Notes: a model not told the origin generated them from the letters alone. A stretch of DNA of 64,000 bases from Ligustrum vulgare (GCA_963555705.1 OY743170.1:30021362-30085361); one strand, 5' to 3'. Positions 35,500-48,662 are shown, numbered from the stretch's first letter. Numbers and translations: made by a program.

Positions 35500-36682
35500 T
35501 TTTGTACGAAAGAAGTAAACTTAATGTTAACCCTTTCGATCCTTCGTCCCCAATCACCTGGAAAAGATATGATGTGTTTTTACGTCCATTAGTTGATGAA
35601 CGGAAGGAATTGTGGATATCTGGTATTGATACCTATGACATATCTATTAATAACAATATATTCAAAATGCGAGTAGTGTTGTTATGGGATGCTAGTGATT
35701 TTCCTGCTCGGAGTAGTTTATCGAGATGGAGTGGACAGGGTTATGACGCATGTCCAACTTGCAATGAAGAGACACTGTTGATGGATGTCATCGGTAAAAC
35801 AGCTTATTTGAGTCATCGACTTTTCATACCAAGTACTCATCATTGAAGAAATGATGGTACTTTCAACGGTCAAACAGAGAGAAAAAGGCCACCTCCTAAA
35901 TTGAGTAGTGCAGATATCCTTTAGCAACTTACTCATGTCAAAAGTAGAACACCGAGAAAACACCGTAGCTATGGGGGTGTTAAAAGAAAACGAGACAAGG
36001 ATGAGCTAAATTGGAGGAAGAAGAGCATTTTTTATGTGTTGCCCTATTGGTCAACGAATAAGTTGAAACACAATCTCAATGTCATGCTTGTGAAAAGGAA
36101 TATGTGTGATAGCTTGATGGGTACCTTTTTGGGTGATCCTCATAAATATAAAGATACACACAATACGAGATGTGATTTGATGAAATTAAGAATCAGACCC
36201 GAGATGCACTTATATGAAGATAGGGGACGATGGATGAAGCCTGCAGTGGATTATACATGTATTGATGTAGATCGTCGATTTGCAATTTTATAAGTTCAAT
36301 AAAATTTCCCAATGGTTTTGCATCGAATCTAAGGAAGAACATTGTGCCAAATGAAAGCTGAATAATTGGTTTGAAGTCATATGATTTCCATGTCATCATG
36401 CAAAGATTGTTGCCCATTGGGTGTCGAACATTTCTGAACAAGATGATTTCATCAACTATTATTGAACTTTGTACATTTTTCAAAAAGTTGTGTGTGTAGT
36501 CAATAAAAGTTCGTGACATGGTTAATGCTCAACAACAGCTTATACTCATAACGTGCAAGGTTGAAAGAATTTTTCCCCCGGCATTTTTTGACATTATGAT
36601 TCACCTTTTGATGCATTTTCCTGAAGAAGTAATTCTTGGTGGACCGGTTTACATGAGGTGGACGTATCCTTTCCATAGATAT
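35500..36682 (+). pseudogene. CACTA (En/Spm) TNP2 transposase fragment
   Basis: Middle part of the TNPD/TNP2-type transposase. Readable blocks: YDVFLRPLVDERKELWISGI, KMRVVLLWDASDFPA, LSRWSGQGYDACPTCNEET, LPYWSTNKLKHNLNVMLVKR, then on degraded frames a stretch matching the 'HDCHVLMQ..LP' region and VYMRWTYPF.RY at the right end. Matches are to the family as I know it, not to a search. The left edge abuts the LTR end at 35499. The right edge is cut by the gypsy element inserted after gatat at 36682. Stops and frameshifts are frequent after 36290. Confidence 0.85.
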
Positions 36683-38782
36683 TGTGGTAACTCGTTTTTG
36701 TGCTAGTAAAAAATAAAGGAATTATTTAGTCAAAGTCAAATATTCAACGATCAAGTCGAACAAGAACTTAAGTTGAACAAATAATTTTACTGGGACATAA
36801 GTTGAATTTACAAAAGTTTGAGAGTAGAGATGATAGAAAATGGAAATTTAGAGAGTTGGTTTGCACTTAAGGGAAGTTAAGGACTAAGTTCTATATCATA
36901 TGAAGGTTGGGGGCTTGAATTGAAATTAAGCTATTCCTTATCCATATATTTAGAAGATAAGTGACCATTTCTCTTTCTCAATTTTGGAGCACAAAAGTCG
37001 ACAGAGGCTGGAATAAAACAAACAGAGAGCAAACTGGGAAGAAAAAGGAAAGAAAAATGAAGATGAGAAAGAACAAAAAGGAGAGAGAAAAGTGGAAGAA
37101 ATTGGAATCGGCTTTTGAATCTCAAGATCTTATTTATGCAATTCCTTCTTAACTTCAAGAGGTGAGTAAAATTGTGTTAGTTATTTTTTTTTTTTTTTGG
37201 GTTTATGAGGATTTTGATTTCATTCGAATTTTAGCCATTATTAGAGGTTATTGATGTTATTTGAGTTATTAAGCAAGAATATAGTAAGTGAATGTCTACT
37301 GGAAGATTATTAAGCAGGGACTTCCAACCTTGTTATTTGGAGTTAATCTTCTATGTTGGTTATATACAACATAAAATAGATTTTAAGTTTAAGAATTCGT
37401 TGATGTTGTTGGTATGTTATTTATAAATTACATGGTTTAGAATTTGAATAGAAAAGAGAAGTGATTTAAATTCCTTACTGTAAACTGGTCAGTAAGAAGT
37501 TTCCAATAGAATTTAATTGGAAGAGCCATGGATATGAATATGTATGTATGTATATACATAAATACATATGAAATTGACTCGAGATGAGAACAAAAGGGTT
37601 GAATAAAAGTGTACAAAATTGCGAACTTTGGCTGGAAATGCTTACTTTTACAATTTGATCTACTGGTCAATTGCGTGGGTTATTTAATTGGGGGATATAC
37701 GGGAGTATAAAGAAATCAGGTTTCTTTATCTTGCACTTAAATTTTAAGGCTACTTCATATGGTAGCATTAATTTGATTATTTATATCATATTCAGGTGGT
37801 AAAGAGGAGATTGAAAATGGTTATTGATCGGCTTAGTTTCTAGTCTATAACTTGGTGAGTGGAAAATTTTAATTATTTTTAAATATTGATAATTTCTTAT
37901 ATAATTACGCTAAACGTGATTATGTCATTTATTTGTCCAATGACGTGATTATTGTGAAATATTATGAGAATACGAGATTTGTGGAATTACAAAGATTGTG
38001 AAATGATTATTTGTGAAAAGTAACGTGATATTGAAATCCACCACAAAGTACCCATGATTATATACTTCTTCTAGTTCACTGAGGGGCTTTGACTGTGTTC
38101 TATAATACAATTAGGGGTCTTGACCGGGTCGGATATTACCTCGAGGCGGTTAAACCGTGTATGATATAGTTCAAGGAGGTGATCTTAGCCATGTTTTAGA
38201 ATTGGTTATATGAGGTCTTAGAGACTAGCCCGAGAGGTAGTCTGCTAGCATATTACCAGATTACATATTATATTCAGTGGGTACATTTTTGTGAGATTTG
38301 TAAGGGTATGACCATAACTAGATATTACATACTATGCTGACGGTAGACTACTGATGATGTGATGTGAAAATATATGATGTTATTTTGTGAATCGTCAAGT
38401 GATATAAACTTGATTTTAAATAAAAACGTATAAATGAGAAAATATGATTATTTTCGAAATTCTCCACTCATTGAGCTGTCAACTCATATATTTTCCCACC
38501 ATTTTTCTTGACAGGTAACAGTTGAGTTTTGGAAGTATGAAGAGTGTTGATTTTGGAGCTACCTTCATCTGACATGTGCAGGTTACTATTTTACTAAAAG
38601 CATTTAATTGCCACTTTGGGCCAAGTTCTTTTTGAAATAACATGATTTTTTTTATTATTTATCACATGATTGATAGTAGGTAGCTGTTAGCATTGGTGGT
38701 GGGTTTGACATCTAGCTGACATCCATCATCGGAGCACGTCATGTCTAGGGTCTATTTGGGTGATTCGGGACAGATCGTGTCA
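36683..38782 (+). repeat. 5' LTR of the 36.7-kb element
   Basis: 2100 bp, tgtggtaac...tcgtgtca. Intron-like intervals: donor 37162 to acceptor 37795 and donor 37855 to acceptor 38514. The short middle exon resembles that of the outer LTR (gtggtaa...gtgagtgg). Inverted repeats ggtcttgacc (38116) and cggttaaaccg (38147) are 31 bp apart. Confidence 0.85.
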
Positions 38783-38785
38783 GAT

Positions 38786-38797
38786 TGGTATCCGAGC
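38786..38797 (+). other. Primer-binding site, one mismatch
   Basis: tggtatccgagc, one base different from the tRNA-Met primer site. Confidence 0.75.
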
Positions 38798-40929
38798 ATG
38801 GTTTGTAAAGTTTGGAAGTTATCATTGTTATGCATTAGCATAACATGCATATATCATATGTGAGCAGATGTCTTGGTGGCTGAAATCAAAGGCTCTCAGT
38901 TCTGTCTTAAACTCAAATTGTTACTCGAAGGTATGAAAGTTGATATTATGAAAAGATATTTCCAGTTGATTCATGAGCAATTGGTATGGAAAAATATCAT
39001 TTTCAATGATAAGATGATTGAAAGCATTAATAGTTGTTTATTAGCAATGTGGTTTATGTAATCTAGTATATGAAAGTTAATTGATTATTAGAATTTTGTG
39101 AGTTTTCGCTACTTATATAGAGATTGTTCAGAAATCATGATAGTCTATAAATGTAAAAGATGATTAGATTCTCCCGCATGATAAGATGATATTATGTTGA
39201 ATGTTGATTGGTGAATAACAATATGTTAGATATATTACACAGAGATGGAATTGATGTTCATGTGACTTCTATTTTTTCAAATATTTTTGGGCTATTTGAT
39301 TACAAGAGGTTTGAGAAAAATAAGGATAGACTTCACAACGATTACTTATCATGGGGTAAGGTGTTGCTTAAAGCAAGTGTAAAGAGATGTAGAATTCAAG
39401 AATTATTGAGGTGAAAATATTAGTATATGAAATTCAGTGGTATATAGATTTGTAAAGATTGATGGGATGAATATGACGGTTTTAAGGAAATTTACATGAT
39501 TAAATATTGAGGTCATATGATATGAAGATAAGTGACATGTTACATGATTACTACAAGATATGGTTGATAGAAAGTTAATGGATGTTATGATTGCCTATTG
39601 AAGAGTATTGTGATGATATCAAGTTATTAAGTTAATTAATCTTATCTTGATTATTTGTTGGATTATTGTTAAATATGATTTATGATTGGGAAGTTTCGTT
39701 ATTAGTCATAAGATAAGATGAATTTACTTAAAATTTTGGTGATGCAGTTTTGGTTATTGTTTGTTTTACTTTAAATGTGAGAAAAGTATTCAATTCTTAT
39801 TGAGTTCTATTTTCCATGAGATATATGGAGAACCAATTGGGTTGTTTATTGGATGTTTATGTCTAAGATGATCATCAGTGTGATTGTGGAAATGTATCGT
39901 TAGGTTATGTAATCTTGATAAATATTCATTATTTGATTTTCGGAAGTCTAATTTATTGATGATAGGGACTTGATATTTTTGTGGAATAAAAGTGTAGAAA
40001 TTCTATGGGTTAAATGATAGTATTGTTTCTTTATGGAATTTCATTAAATTGTCTCCTTGCTTAACTAATAGAATGGAGAGTGCAAAAATTCATATGGGTT
40101 TGTTAAGGAAATATGACAACTTTGTTTCAGAAACTCAAAACTGATTAAATTATTGGGAAATATTTGTTCTTGTATATAAAGATGATTGGTGTTTCGATTT
40201 ATGGTAGATTTATATCAGGATTTAAGAAGTGTTTTAAGAAGAATAATAAAGTTACAAATTGTGTTGAAGACACATGATTTAGAATTTAAAGGGTACGCTA
40301 TCAATGATTTGGTTTATTATTTATCATTATCATTCATGGAGTTGATTGTAAGGACTAGATAAAAATGATCATTTCGAGGTTATATGAGATACTTGAAAAT
40401 TTGGAGAATTTATTTTGTTGAGACAGAGGTCGCAAAGTAAAGTTATTTGATATTAAATATGTAACCATTGTTATGGGAAAGAATTTGATTAGAGGATAAT
40501 TGAAAAGATGATATAATTTGAAATTTTAGAGAACATGGAAAGTAGTATTCTTGAACTTCAATTTGGGAAATTATTGAATTTCTCCAAGATTGGGTATAAT
40601 AAAAATTTGGGAATATCTTATCTTGATCCTTATGATGATATTTAAAGCATGAATTTGATATTTATTCATTGTATCAGATTTAATTTATGTCCTGAGGTTA
40701 TTAGAATCGTTAAAGGAAGTTTGACTTAAAATACCTGATAAGAGTCGACTTTGAAATCGATGCAACATGAGAAAGATTGAGATCTATATTCAGTTAAATT
40801 TTAATGGCGAAATCATTTAGTGAAGAGGTAACTTGTGTAAGTGATGGTTATATATGTGTTTGATATTTTCATACGGTTCTAGCCTAATCAAGTGAATTTT
40901 GAGGACGAAATTTTTTGAAGGGGTAAGAT
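38798..40929 (+). other. Degenerate interior of the 36.7-kb element
   Basis: No credible gene: frames under 70 codons with no motif. Parts resemble the decayed interior of the nested element. Compare gacttcacaacgattactta near 39328 with gacttcacaatgattattta near 9430, and the region near 39195 with that near 8500. It shares the C-poor strand bias. The end carries ttttgaggacgaaat and gaaggggtaag just before the LTR. Confidence 0.7.
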
Positions 40930-41771
40930 TGTGATAATCCTTTTTTGTGCTAGTCAAAAATAAAAGAGTTATTTAGTCAAAGTCAAATATTCAACGATCA
41001 AGTCGACCAAGAACTTAAGTTGAACAAATAATTTTATTGGGACTTAAGTTGAATTTACAAAAGCTTGAGGGTTGAGATGATAGAAAATGGAAATTTAGAG
41101 AGTTGGTTTGCAGTTAAGGGAAGTTAAGGACTTGTTCTATATCATATGAAGGTTGGGGGCTTGAATTGCAATTAAGGTATTCCTTATCCATTTAACTAGA
41201 AGATAAGTGACCATTTCCTCTCTCTCAATTTTGGAGCCCAAAAGTCGACAGAGGCTGGAATAAAACAAATAGAGAGCAAACCGAGAAGAAAAAGGAAAGA
41301 AAAATGAAGAAGAGAAGGAAGAAAAAGGAGAGGGAAAAATGGAAGAAATTGGAATCGGCTTTTGAATCTCAAGATCTTATTTATGAAATTCCTTCTTAAC
41401 TTCAAGAGGTGAGTAAAATTGTGTTAGTTATTTTTTTTTGGGTGTATGAGGATTTTGATTTTATTCAAATTTTAGCCATTATTAGAGGTTATTGATGTTA
41501 TTTGAGTTATTAAGCATGAATATAGTAAGTGAATGTCTTATTGACCAGGGACTTCCAATCTTGTTATTTGGAGTTAATCTTCTATGTTTGTTATATACAA
41601 CATAATATAGATTTTAAGTTTAAGAATTCGTTGATGATGTTGGTATGTTATTTATAAATTACATGGTTTAGAATTTGAATAAAAGAGAGAAGTGATTTAT
41701 ATTCCTTACTTTAAACTGGCCAGTAAGAAATTTCTTATAGAATTTAATTGGAAGAGCCATGGATATGAATA
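40930..41771 (+). repeat. Truncated 3' LTR of the 36.7-kb element
   Basis: Aligns with 36683-37540 of the 5' LTR and stops at ggatatgaat; unrelated sequence follows. The rest of the LTR and the right target duplication are lost. Confidence 0.88.
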
Positions 41772-41853
41772 AATCAGTTAGTTCTCTATGTCAATAAATT
41801 CATTCTTAATATTGTTTCAGCTAAACAAAAATCCAACCTCATACCAACAAAAT

Positions 41854-42244
41854 CTTAACATGGATCTATATATAATGAAAAAAATAACATAAGATCGAAC
41901 TTCAAGTGATGGAAGTGACTCACATTTATCCAAAAAAAAAAACTTAACATGCATCTATATATAATGATAAAATAATATAAGAACTTCAAGTAAAGGAAGT
42001 GTCTCACATTTAAATAAAAAAAAATTATAAAAAAGAATTTATTAAAAAAAAAAAAGAAAAAGAAAATCTTAACATGGATTTATATATAATCTCAAAATAA
42101 CAGAAGAACTTCAATTGAAGGAAGTGTCTCACATTTACAATAAATAAATAAATAAATAATTTACAAAAAAAAATTCTTAACATGGATCTATATATAATGA
42201 CAAAATAATATAAGAACTTCAAGTGAAGGTAGTGTCTCACATTA
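41854..42244 (+). repeat. Minisatellite, four units
   Basis: Four copies of a ~75-bp core running from cttaacatggatctatatat to gaaggaagtgtctcacatt, starting at 41854, 41943, 42068 and 42176, separated by A-rich runs of varying length. Confidence 0.88.
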
Positions 42245-42333
42245 AAAAAAAAAAAAAAAATCCAAAACGCGCATTTTGGACTTTTTAACACAAAATATCC
42301 AAAACGTAATAAACTCGTTTTGAGTTTCCTTTG

Positions 42334-42334
<1 letters not shown>

Positions 42335-42372
<38 letters not shown>
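42335..42372. repeat. (TTA)n microsatellite
   Basis: About 12 uninterrupted ATT/TTA units. Confidence 0.95.
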
Positions 42373-43734
42373 TTTTATTTTTATTTTTTGTATTTTGAAA
42401 AACACATTTCTAAAAATAGGTAAAGTGAACGCGTTTTCGATATTTTCAAAAATTAAAAACACAAAATGGATTGAAAACTGCAAAGAGAACAGGCCTTAGC
42501 CTTCCATAATTTCAATCCGACTATAATCTCCCTCTCCTTCTTCACAAAATACAAACCCTACTCTCACAATCCCCTCTATGGAAACTCATCAGGCACAAGA
42601 CTTCAATAAATTTTCATCACAAGTAAGCTATTGTCCCAAGCTTGTTTTAGTGGAAGTTCTTTGTTTTAGCTATCTAGTAAAAGTAATAATAGTTTTCAAA
42701 TCCCCATTTTACATAACTTCTGAATATGTATTTGTTTGTTTATGTGAAAAAAGTTTGTGGGTTTGCTTTTTGGGTGAATTAATTGATTTCGAAACTCAAG
42801 CTTGTTTGCCCATTTAATTCTTTTTCCTTTTCTTTTTGGCATATATGGTCAAGCAGTTTACTTAAGCCTCACCATACAATTCACGACACTTTTGGATCTG
42901 TTCCAGGTATGACTCTACCATTTTCAATATGGATGATAGGTATTGATTATTAGGTTTTGGATTTTGCATGTCATGTGAACTTGTGGGGTTTTTAAGGTAA
43001 AACTTTTACAATGGAAATGATGGGTTCTTAAGAAATTTATATAAAAAAAATTGTTCACAGATTTTGGATAAAGAGAAAAAGGTTTTATTTGAGATTTTTT
43101 GTGGGAAGGTTGGAAAAAGAAATTTTTCACATGAGACTTCTATCGATTAGGAAAAATTGTTGGTTATTGTCCCGAAAATTGATTACTGTCAACCATTATA
43201 TTTTATTTCCTGGTCATATTTCGCATCACTTTGTTGAAATTCAAAAGTGTACCTAGCTTTTCAAGCAACTCAAACCATAACTTTAGATTGTTCCTTCAAA
43301 GAGTGACCTGTAGTACACTAGTACTACATAAATTTAGTGGTATAAGATAGAGTAGTTGAAATTGATTGGACACATACTAGGAAGTATTATAATTTTCCTA
43401 TTACAAAATTAGTCGTGGCCTGAATACAGACGTCTGAGAAAAGTACATTGAGCACTCATCGAGTAAATTTTTTTAGGTAAGTACAATTTCTTAATTTATT
43501 AAATAAATTTTCATTAAATATTAGTATTCACATTCTATTAATTTCAATTTTTTATAGGACATTTCGAAGAAGAAAAAAGTGAAAAAATAATAATAAAAAA
43601 AATTTGCCAGTTTCAGGTTTCAAAAACCGTTGCTGTGCGTTTCGATATGGTTAGTATACCATATATTTTTGGAAATGTATTTTCATTTTCAAATTATGAA
43701 ATACGTTTGAGTTAGTCATTTCATACTACATACT
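42373..43734 (+). other. Unassigned; possible lost first exon
   Basis: 42380-42500 looks like the end of a MITE: on the reverse strand it begins ggcctgttctctttgcagtt. After a CT-rich leader, ATG at 42578 starts a short frame (METHQAQDFNKFSSQ) that ends at a gtaagc donor, which has the look of a first coding exon. I found no convincing second exon or homologue. The remainder to 43734 is AT-rich without recognisable content, and may belong to the CACTA element. Confidence 0.3.
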
Positions 43735-44247
43735 TATCCAGCAAGATCGCGAAACCCAAGAGTGGTCGAGTGTCATAGAAACTTTTCGAGTCAACCATAA
43801 GAGAAATGGTAAGTGGGTGAACGAATAGGCTGTGCAAGATTATGTAAGTAAAATTTCATACTATGATATATTACTATTGTTTTTTTATATTGAACATTAA
43901 TTAACGACTATTTTGAATAGGAAAAAATGGTGAAGGAACGGGAGGAGTAAACGCAGCAAGCCATCTCTAGTGTGAGTGTTAAGGAGCACGATGTTGTTCT
44001 TAAGGTCCTGGGGAAAAGGAGGGGACACCGACGCACAGTTGGACGGATTTTGAGGGGCACTTCTCTCTATCACTCATCCATCACAACATCGTTGGACCTA
44101 CCTAGTACTAGTCTGTCTACTGTGGCTAACAATGCCCTGAAGTCCAATATGAAGACATACATGCAGCAAATGAATGAATATGTCACGCAGCTTACGAGTA
44201 ATCTACCGTGTTTCATATCAGGATTCCGGTCTTTATTTGATCTTTAG
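43735..44247 (+). pseudogene. CACTA second gene (Transposase_24/Ptta type)
   Basis: Two exons of the plant En/Spm-associated protein. The first, ending near 43850, has WSSVIETFRVNHKRNGKWVN then a stop before AVQDYV and a GT donor. The second, from 43921 after an AG, has EKMVKEREE, a stop, then TQQAISSVSVKEHDVVLKVL, GKRRGHRRTVG and a Met/Gln-rich helical end. This matches the 'KTG.WV.E.A...Y..M' and 'VLG.R.GY.RG.G' blocks of the family. It probably belongs to the same CACTA element as 35500-36682, split by the 36.7-kb insertion. At least two in-frame stops. Confidence 0.7.
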
Positions 44248-44499
44248 TCTTCCTCTGTTCGTCTATTTTGTTTTGGGATACTTTTGTTTTTGTAGATGAT
44301 GTCTATTTCATGTTGGGAGTTTTTGTGCATTTTGCTCTACTTTATGTTGGTCTACTTTTGTTTTTGTGTACAAATATGATAATATAATTAATGGTATTTA
44401 AGTTCTATTTAAATTTTAAACCATTCATTTGTGTTGTTACATTTTTATTTAATGTTTCTTCTAAATCATTCTTATTATTGAATTATAATTAGTTTTATT

Positions 44500-45014
44500 A
44501 ATTTTGTATTAAAAAAATATTTGGGACAATTATATCGTTTTTGTAGATTTTTTATCTATTGGGATGACCATTATCATCCTAATAGTTTTATCTATTGGGA
44601 CGACAAAGGATACGGAATATGGGTGCATTTTTTCAATCTTAAAGTTGTCCCTATAAATCAAATATTTATTGAAACAAAGGATCGTCTTAGTAGCTCACAC
44701 TTATAGGGACGAAGTATGTCGTTCATACAGATTAAAAATTTATAGAAACAAAAATTGTCATGTCAATATATCAATTGAAACGTTTTGCTTGAAGAACATG
44801 GAAGATGGAAAAAAGGGTTATAGAAACGATATTTTCGTCCCTGTAAATTATGAATCTATTGGGATGACTTTTATCGTCCCTGTTAACTTATTGGTACAAG
44901 CCTGTAGAGATGATTACTAGGGACGACTTTTTCGTCCCTTTAAATCTATGGAAACAATTTTTCGTCCTATAGGGACGAAAAAAGTCGTCCCTGTAACCAA
45001 CTTTTCTTGTAGTG
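44500..45014 (+). mobile_element. CACTA 3' subterminal region and terminus
   Basis: Ends ccaacttttcttgtagtg at 45014, the reverse of the classic CACTACAAGAAAAG terminus. The preceding 500 bases repeat gggacga / tcgtccc words in both orientations, for example gggacgaaaaaagtcgtccc near 44973-44992. This is the usual subterminal repeat architecture where CACTA proteins bind. No gene in it. Confidence 0.85.
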
Positions 45015-45098
45015 ACACAACTAGAAAAGAATATTCTCTATGAAACTTTGATCTGATTCTCAATAAGATCAAGAAATGGAATGGCTATTGAAGGTTCA
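45015..45098. other. Short flank between CACTA end and LTR
   Basis: Eighty-four bases with nothing recognisable. The first three bases (aca) are the expected place for the CACTA target duplication, but its partner is outside reach. Confidence 0.3.
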
Positions 45099-46140
45099 TG
45101 ACACAACCAACCCCAGGTAATAATAGTGGACCCTAAAGCTGAGATGATTGATACCAACTAAAAGTAGGACCCATCATCATGGCAGCTAGAATTTTCAACA
45201 AAATTTAACTTATTTTGAAAAACTTTGACATTATTTCTCATGTAATTTGGACTGACCAACACATAATTAATGTGTAAAAATCTCAACAATATAAGAACAA
45301 TGCACGTTACAATAGAGATAAGTTGAATCATCAATTTTTTATTATGAAAACAACATGAACTGTATATATGGACACAAAATACATAGTGAGATGCACAAGT
45401 GCAATCCAAAATGTGCATGCATCCCAAAATAATAACTACGTGTTATATAAAATGAGCCATACTGGCTAACACATTCATGTGACTCTAACTTCAAAATCAA
45501 ATGTTTAACTCCAAACGCTACCCAGAAACTCAACTGCTACCTGAGAAGAATATTCGTGGAAAATATATGAATTGATAGGTCAGTGAGTGAATAATTTCAA
45601 GAATAATTTTTTTACTCGTTTATACATGTTAATCGAAAATCGAGTTCATATAACTGAACAACTCACGTGATAACATCATATAATCGTAGTAAAGAAGTGA
45701 GACATATTCACAATACTTGTAATATCATCCCATATTCACAATATAATAATTCATCTATAATTAGTGATATAATCTCATCACATCTCAATATACTGGAAAA
45801 TTCACAAAAAATGTACTCTCTCATTAAAATTTATACTATAGTTATAAATGCATAGGCTGCTTCTTAAGTTGGTTTCAAAGATCTTTGATCATCAATTCTA
45901 GAATATTGTCAAGATCGCCTCAGTGAACTATATCATACACGATCAATATCGCCTCAGGGTATTATCATACCCTATCAGACCCCTCGGTGCAGTATAAAAC
46001 ACAGTCAAGGTCGTCTCAGTGAACTAGAATAAGTATATAATCACATGTACTTTTCTAGTAAATTTCATCACTTAACATATAATAATCATTCACAATCTTT
46101 CTAATTCCAAAAATCTCAATAATTGAAAATATTTTCCGTT
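45099..46140 (-). repeat. Inverted LTR fragment of the outer-element family
   Basis: Reverse complement aligns with about 3090-4166 of the outer LTR: same gttcactgagg repeat array (45900-46030), the ggatgcatg / cacttgtgcat phrases and the gttggtcagtccaa module. It ends at gtgtca (complement at 45099). It is more diverged than the outer pair and lacks the first ~1.2 kb; no internal region follows. Confidence 0.78.
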
Positions 46141-46873
46141 ACATTCAATCTCACTGCATGTCACACCATCCTCGCCCATCTTCTTCTCCTCTCTTGTGTT
46201 CTCAATTTCTTCCAAAAAAATTAGATTTACACACATGTGGTCCCTGTTTAAACCATATCTAGTTACTCCATCTCTATGCCTCCTCCATTTCCTTCAACGA
46301 TGCTCTAGCATTCTACTTCAGAGTGGGTGTATTGTTGGAAGGCGTTACAACAGTAGCTTTCATCATTTCTCTAAGTTGTTTGGTGAAATATATGACTCAT
46401 GATGTATCATAAAATGTTGAAAGTGTCAAGGCATGATACTAAAATTACGCCTTAAGTATCCTAAAATTTGTGAAGTATCAAAATCATCATGTTGTTATAC
46501 TTTAAAAGTATCATAAGTATCACACTTTTGATACTTGTTTTGAATAATGTAAATTTCAGTAATAAAATTTTTGGAAGTATTAATGAGTTATACTTTTAAA
46601 AGATGCAAGTTTCACTTAAAATACCAAAAGTTTGGTATTTGTGTAAATGTCCCAAACCCTTATCCGTTGACTATAAGTTCATAATAGAAGCACGACTTGG
46701 GGAATTCAATTTCTCCAAGTTAGATTTTGCCCTAAAATTCAAAGATAAACCCTTAAATTTGCAAGCGTGCAACCTAAATCTACCATCTTCATCCCACATT
46801 CATCGTAATTAATGAACAATTGTGTATATTGAGAAGGATGTATTTGAAAAGATGGACAATGATGTAATTATGT
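46141..46873. other. Unassigned AT-rich DNA
   Basis: No gene, RNA or element recognised. A word similar to agtatca recurs about ten times between 46400 and 46600, in both orientations. Open frames are short and motif-free. Confidence 0.35.
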
Positions 46874-46985
46874 AATATTATCGAAGTACGAGAAGTGGTA
46901 AAGAATGCTTGTAAAAAAGCATTTCAAAAAATTCATCATTGTTATGAGACTTGTACGTTTTTAATTGCAAGCAATGGATTTGTGA
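46874..46985 (+). repeat. Dispersed repeat, copy 2 (occupied site)
   Basis: Aligns with 1543-1654. Homology ends at gcaatggatttg, where the PAL LTR begins. Confidence 0.7.
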
Positions 46986-47765
46986 TGCAATCTCGAGAGG
47001 GGAATCACTAAGAACACGTGGAAATTTGATTTGAACACTGGGAAAGTTTCGAATTCAGGTTGTGGAAGGATGTTGACATGGAGACCAGAGCCTCATGACT
47101 CAAGAACCTAAGGTATATTAAACCTTAGACCCGTTACGATACGAAAACAAGAACCAACATGGGGGAACGCCACAAAGGTTGTCCACGCCTTTGATAAGTA
47201 CAATTTGGTGAACGCCACTAATATTTGATTAAATCCTTGATAAGTTCAAAAGTGTTCAATCAAGAACAATATTTGGGAGAGAAATAACTCAATAAAATTT
47301 TTATTAATCAAAGTCTGCTCTGTTACAATCAACAATAATCGAATATAAAGAAGTAAAAATGACCTAAACTAGGTCTGGCTACTATAGAGGCTTAAACCCT
47401 AACATAATAATCAAAAAAGGGTAAAAGAAATAAAATCCGCAAAAACCCTAAATATATAGCCATACAATCGTGCAGGCCAAAATCCATGCAATCGCATGGT
47501 GATTTTATTTAAGGCCGTGAATATTGATTTATGGTCATAAGTGACTTGTCGGATAAAAGTGTTCTGCTTGAGTTACGATCGTTAATGCACTGGTTATGGC
47601 CGTAAATGACCTTCTAATCCCCTTTAGCTTTGTTTTCAACCGCAAATGGATTTGAGCCTCCTTTATTCCCGCCATGCTTGATCTTTGTAGCTCTTCGAAC
47701 ATGTTTGAACTTTTGTTTGGCTTGAATTGTAGTTCTTTCTATCAAACCTATCATGATTTGCATCA
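46983..47765 (-). repeat. PAL LTR C
   Basis: 783 bp, reverse strand tgatgcaaatc...attgcatca. Four decayed palindromes are centred near 47514, 47534, 47578 and 47599 (steps 20, 44, 21). The polypurine tract gaagaaggaggga and the hairpin gattcgggacgaatc lie just beyond its start (47766-47800). Confidence 0.8.
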
Positions 47766-47789
47766 TTCCCTCCTTCTTCAGGATGATTC

Positions 47790-48662
47790 GTCCCGAATCA
47801 TAGCTTTGTTCATGATGTTTCAGTGCTCCACCTGAGTCAAATGGAAAATTATGGCCTCAATGACAGGGATTCAATAAGTTGCACTCCTTCAATCGGTAAG
47901 TATGAATATATTGAAACATGAACTTAATTGGCCCAGGTTGGTGTGACTCAAACTTTCAAGTGTAATCAACTTGCAAGAAAGATTGAAATAAAATAGGGTG
48001 GGGAATGTTAGTTTCATAAAGTACAAGATATGAATCCTTGTACTTATGGCCCATTATCTCCCATTCATTTCCCCTAACAACGAGGCTCTTCTCTTTGCCT
48101 CCCTCCTTCTTTGCAACTGGTTGCTCAATCTCTCCTATTTTTTTTACTGTCAAGCACCTCTTCTAACTTTTCACACTCAACCACCACTCCCACATTATCA
48201 GTTTTCTTCCCATGCACCTCATCAATAAATTTATCTTCATGTCCTTTCACTTCCTTACTACCCAATTTCTCATCTTCTACCTCAATTTTTGGAGTTTGAT
48301 CAACTATTTCAAATTTCAACTCAGTTTCAATATTCCTACCCTGAAGCTCTAATTGTAAATCCCCTACAATCTTACTTTCATCCGTTTTGTAATTTTGCCT
48401 CAACCTCCCTTTCACTCTCCCTTTGCAACTTAGTTAATTTTTTTCTTGCTCTTTGTGAACTCATCTCCTTGTTTAACTGCATTAATATCTCTCCCATCTC
48501 CTTGAAATTATCAACTCTAAATATCTTTTGGTCATCCCCAATTCCAACCTTGTGTTTATGATCTAGCCTATATCCGTTACACAGTTGAGCAATTTCTACT
48601 TCCCATTTTTCCTCCAATTTCACACCCCACTTTTCAAACCGCTTCTCCACCATAACAAGCAA
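47790..48662 (-). pseudogene. PAL protein, copy C (charged and terminal parts only)
   Basis: Reverse-strand frames 48662-48378, 48415-48125 and 48153-47956 give pieces of one protein. A helical N-terminal part (MVEKRFEKWGVKLEEKWEVE) ends QLNKEMSSQRARKKLTKLQR, matching copy B residues around 170-195. An acidic middle follows (ELKFEIVDQTPKIEVEDEKL, VVVECEKLEEVL), then the shared end block KYKDSYLVLYETNIPHPILF. The retropepsin-like domain of copies A and B is absent. Frames are broken at each junction. Role unknown. Confidence 0.6.

Larger units (their letters stand above)
36683..41771 (+). mobile_element. Non-coding gypsy element in CACTA transposase
   Basis: 5' LTR 36683-38782, primer site, a 2.15-kb interior without coding capacity, polypurine tract, and a 3' LTR of which only the first 842 bp (40930-41771) remain. 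The LTR starts immediately after the YPF.RY codons of the TNP2 fragment. Internal organisation of the LTR (two intron-like intervals, inverted-repeat array, end motif) parallels the outer element. A second copy of its tail is at 24474-24926. Confidence 0.85.

Noticed and set aside
36683..36720. Continuation of the LTR broken at 24926
   Set aside because: The LTR at 36683 has its own complete start, so it is a separate insertion, not the displaced rest of the LTR at 24910.
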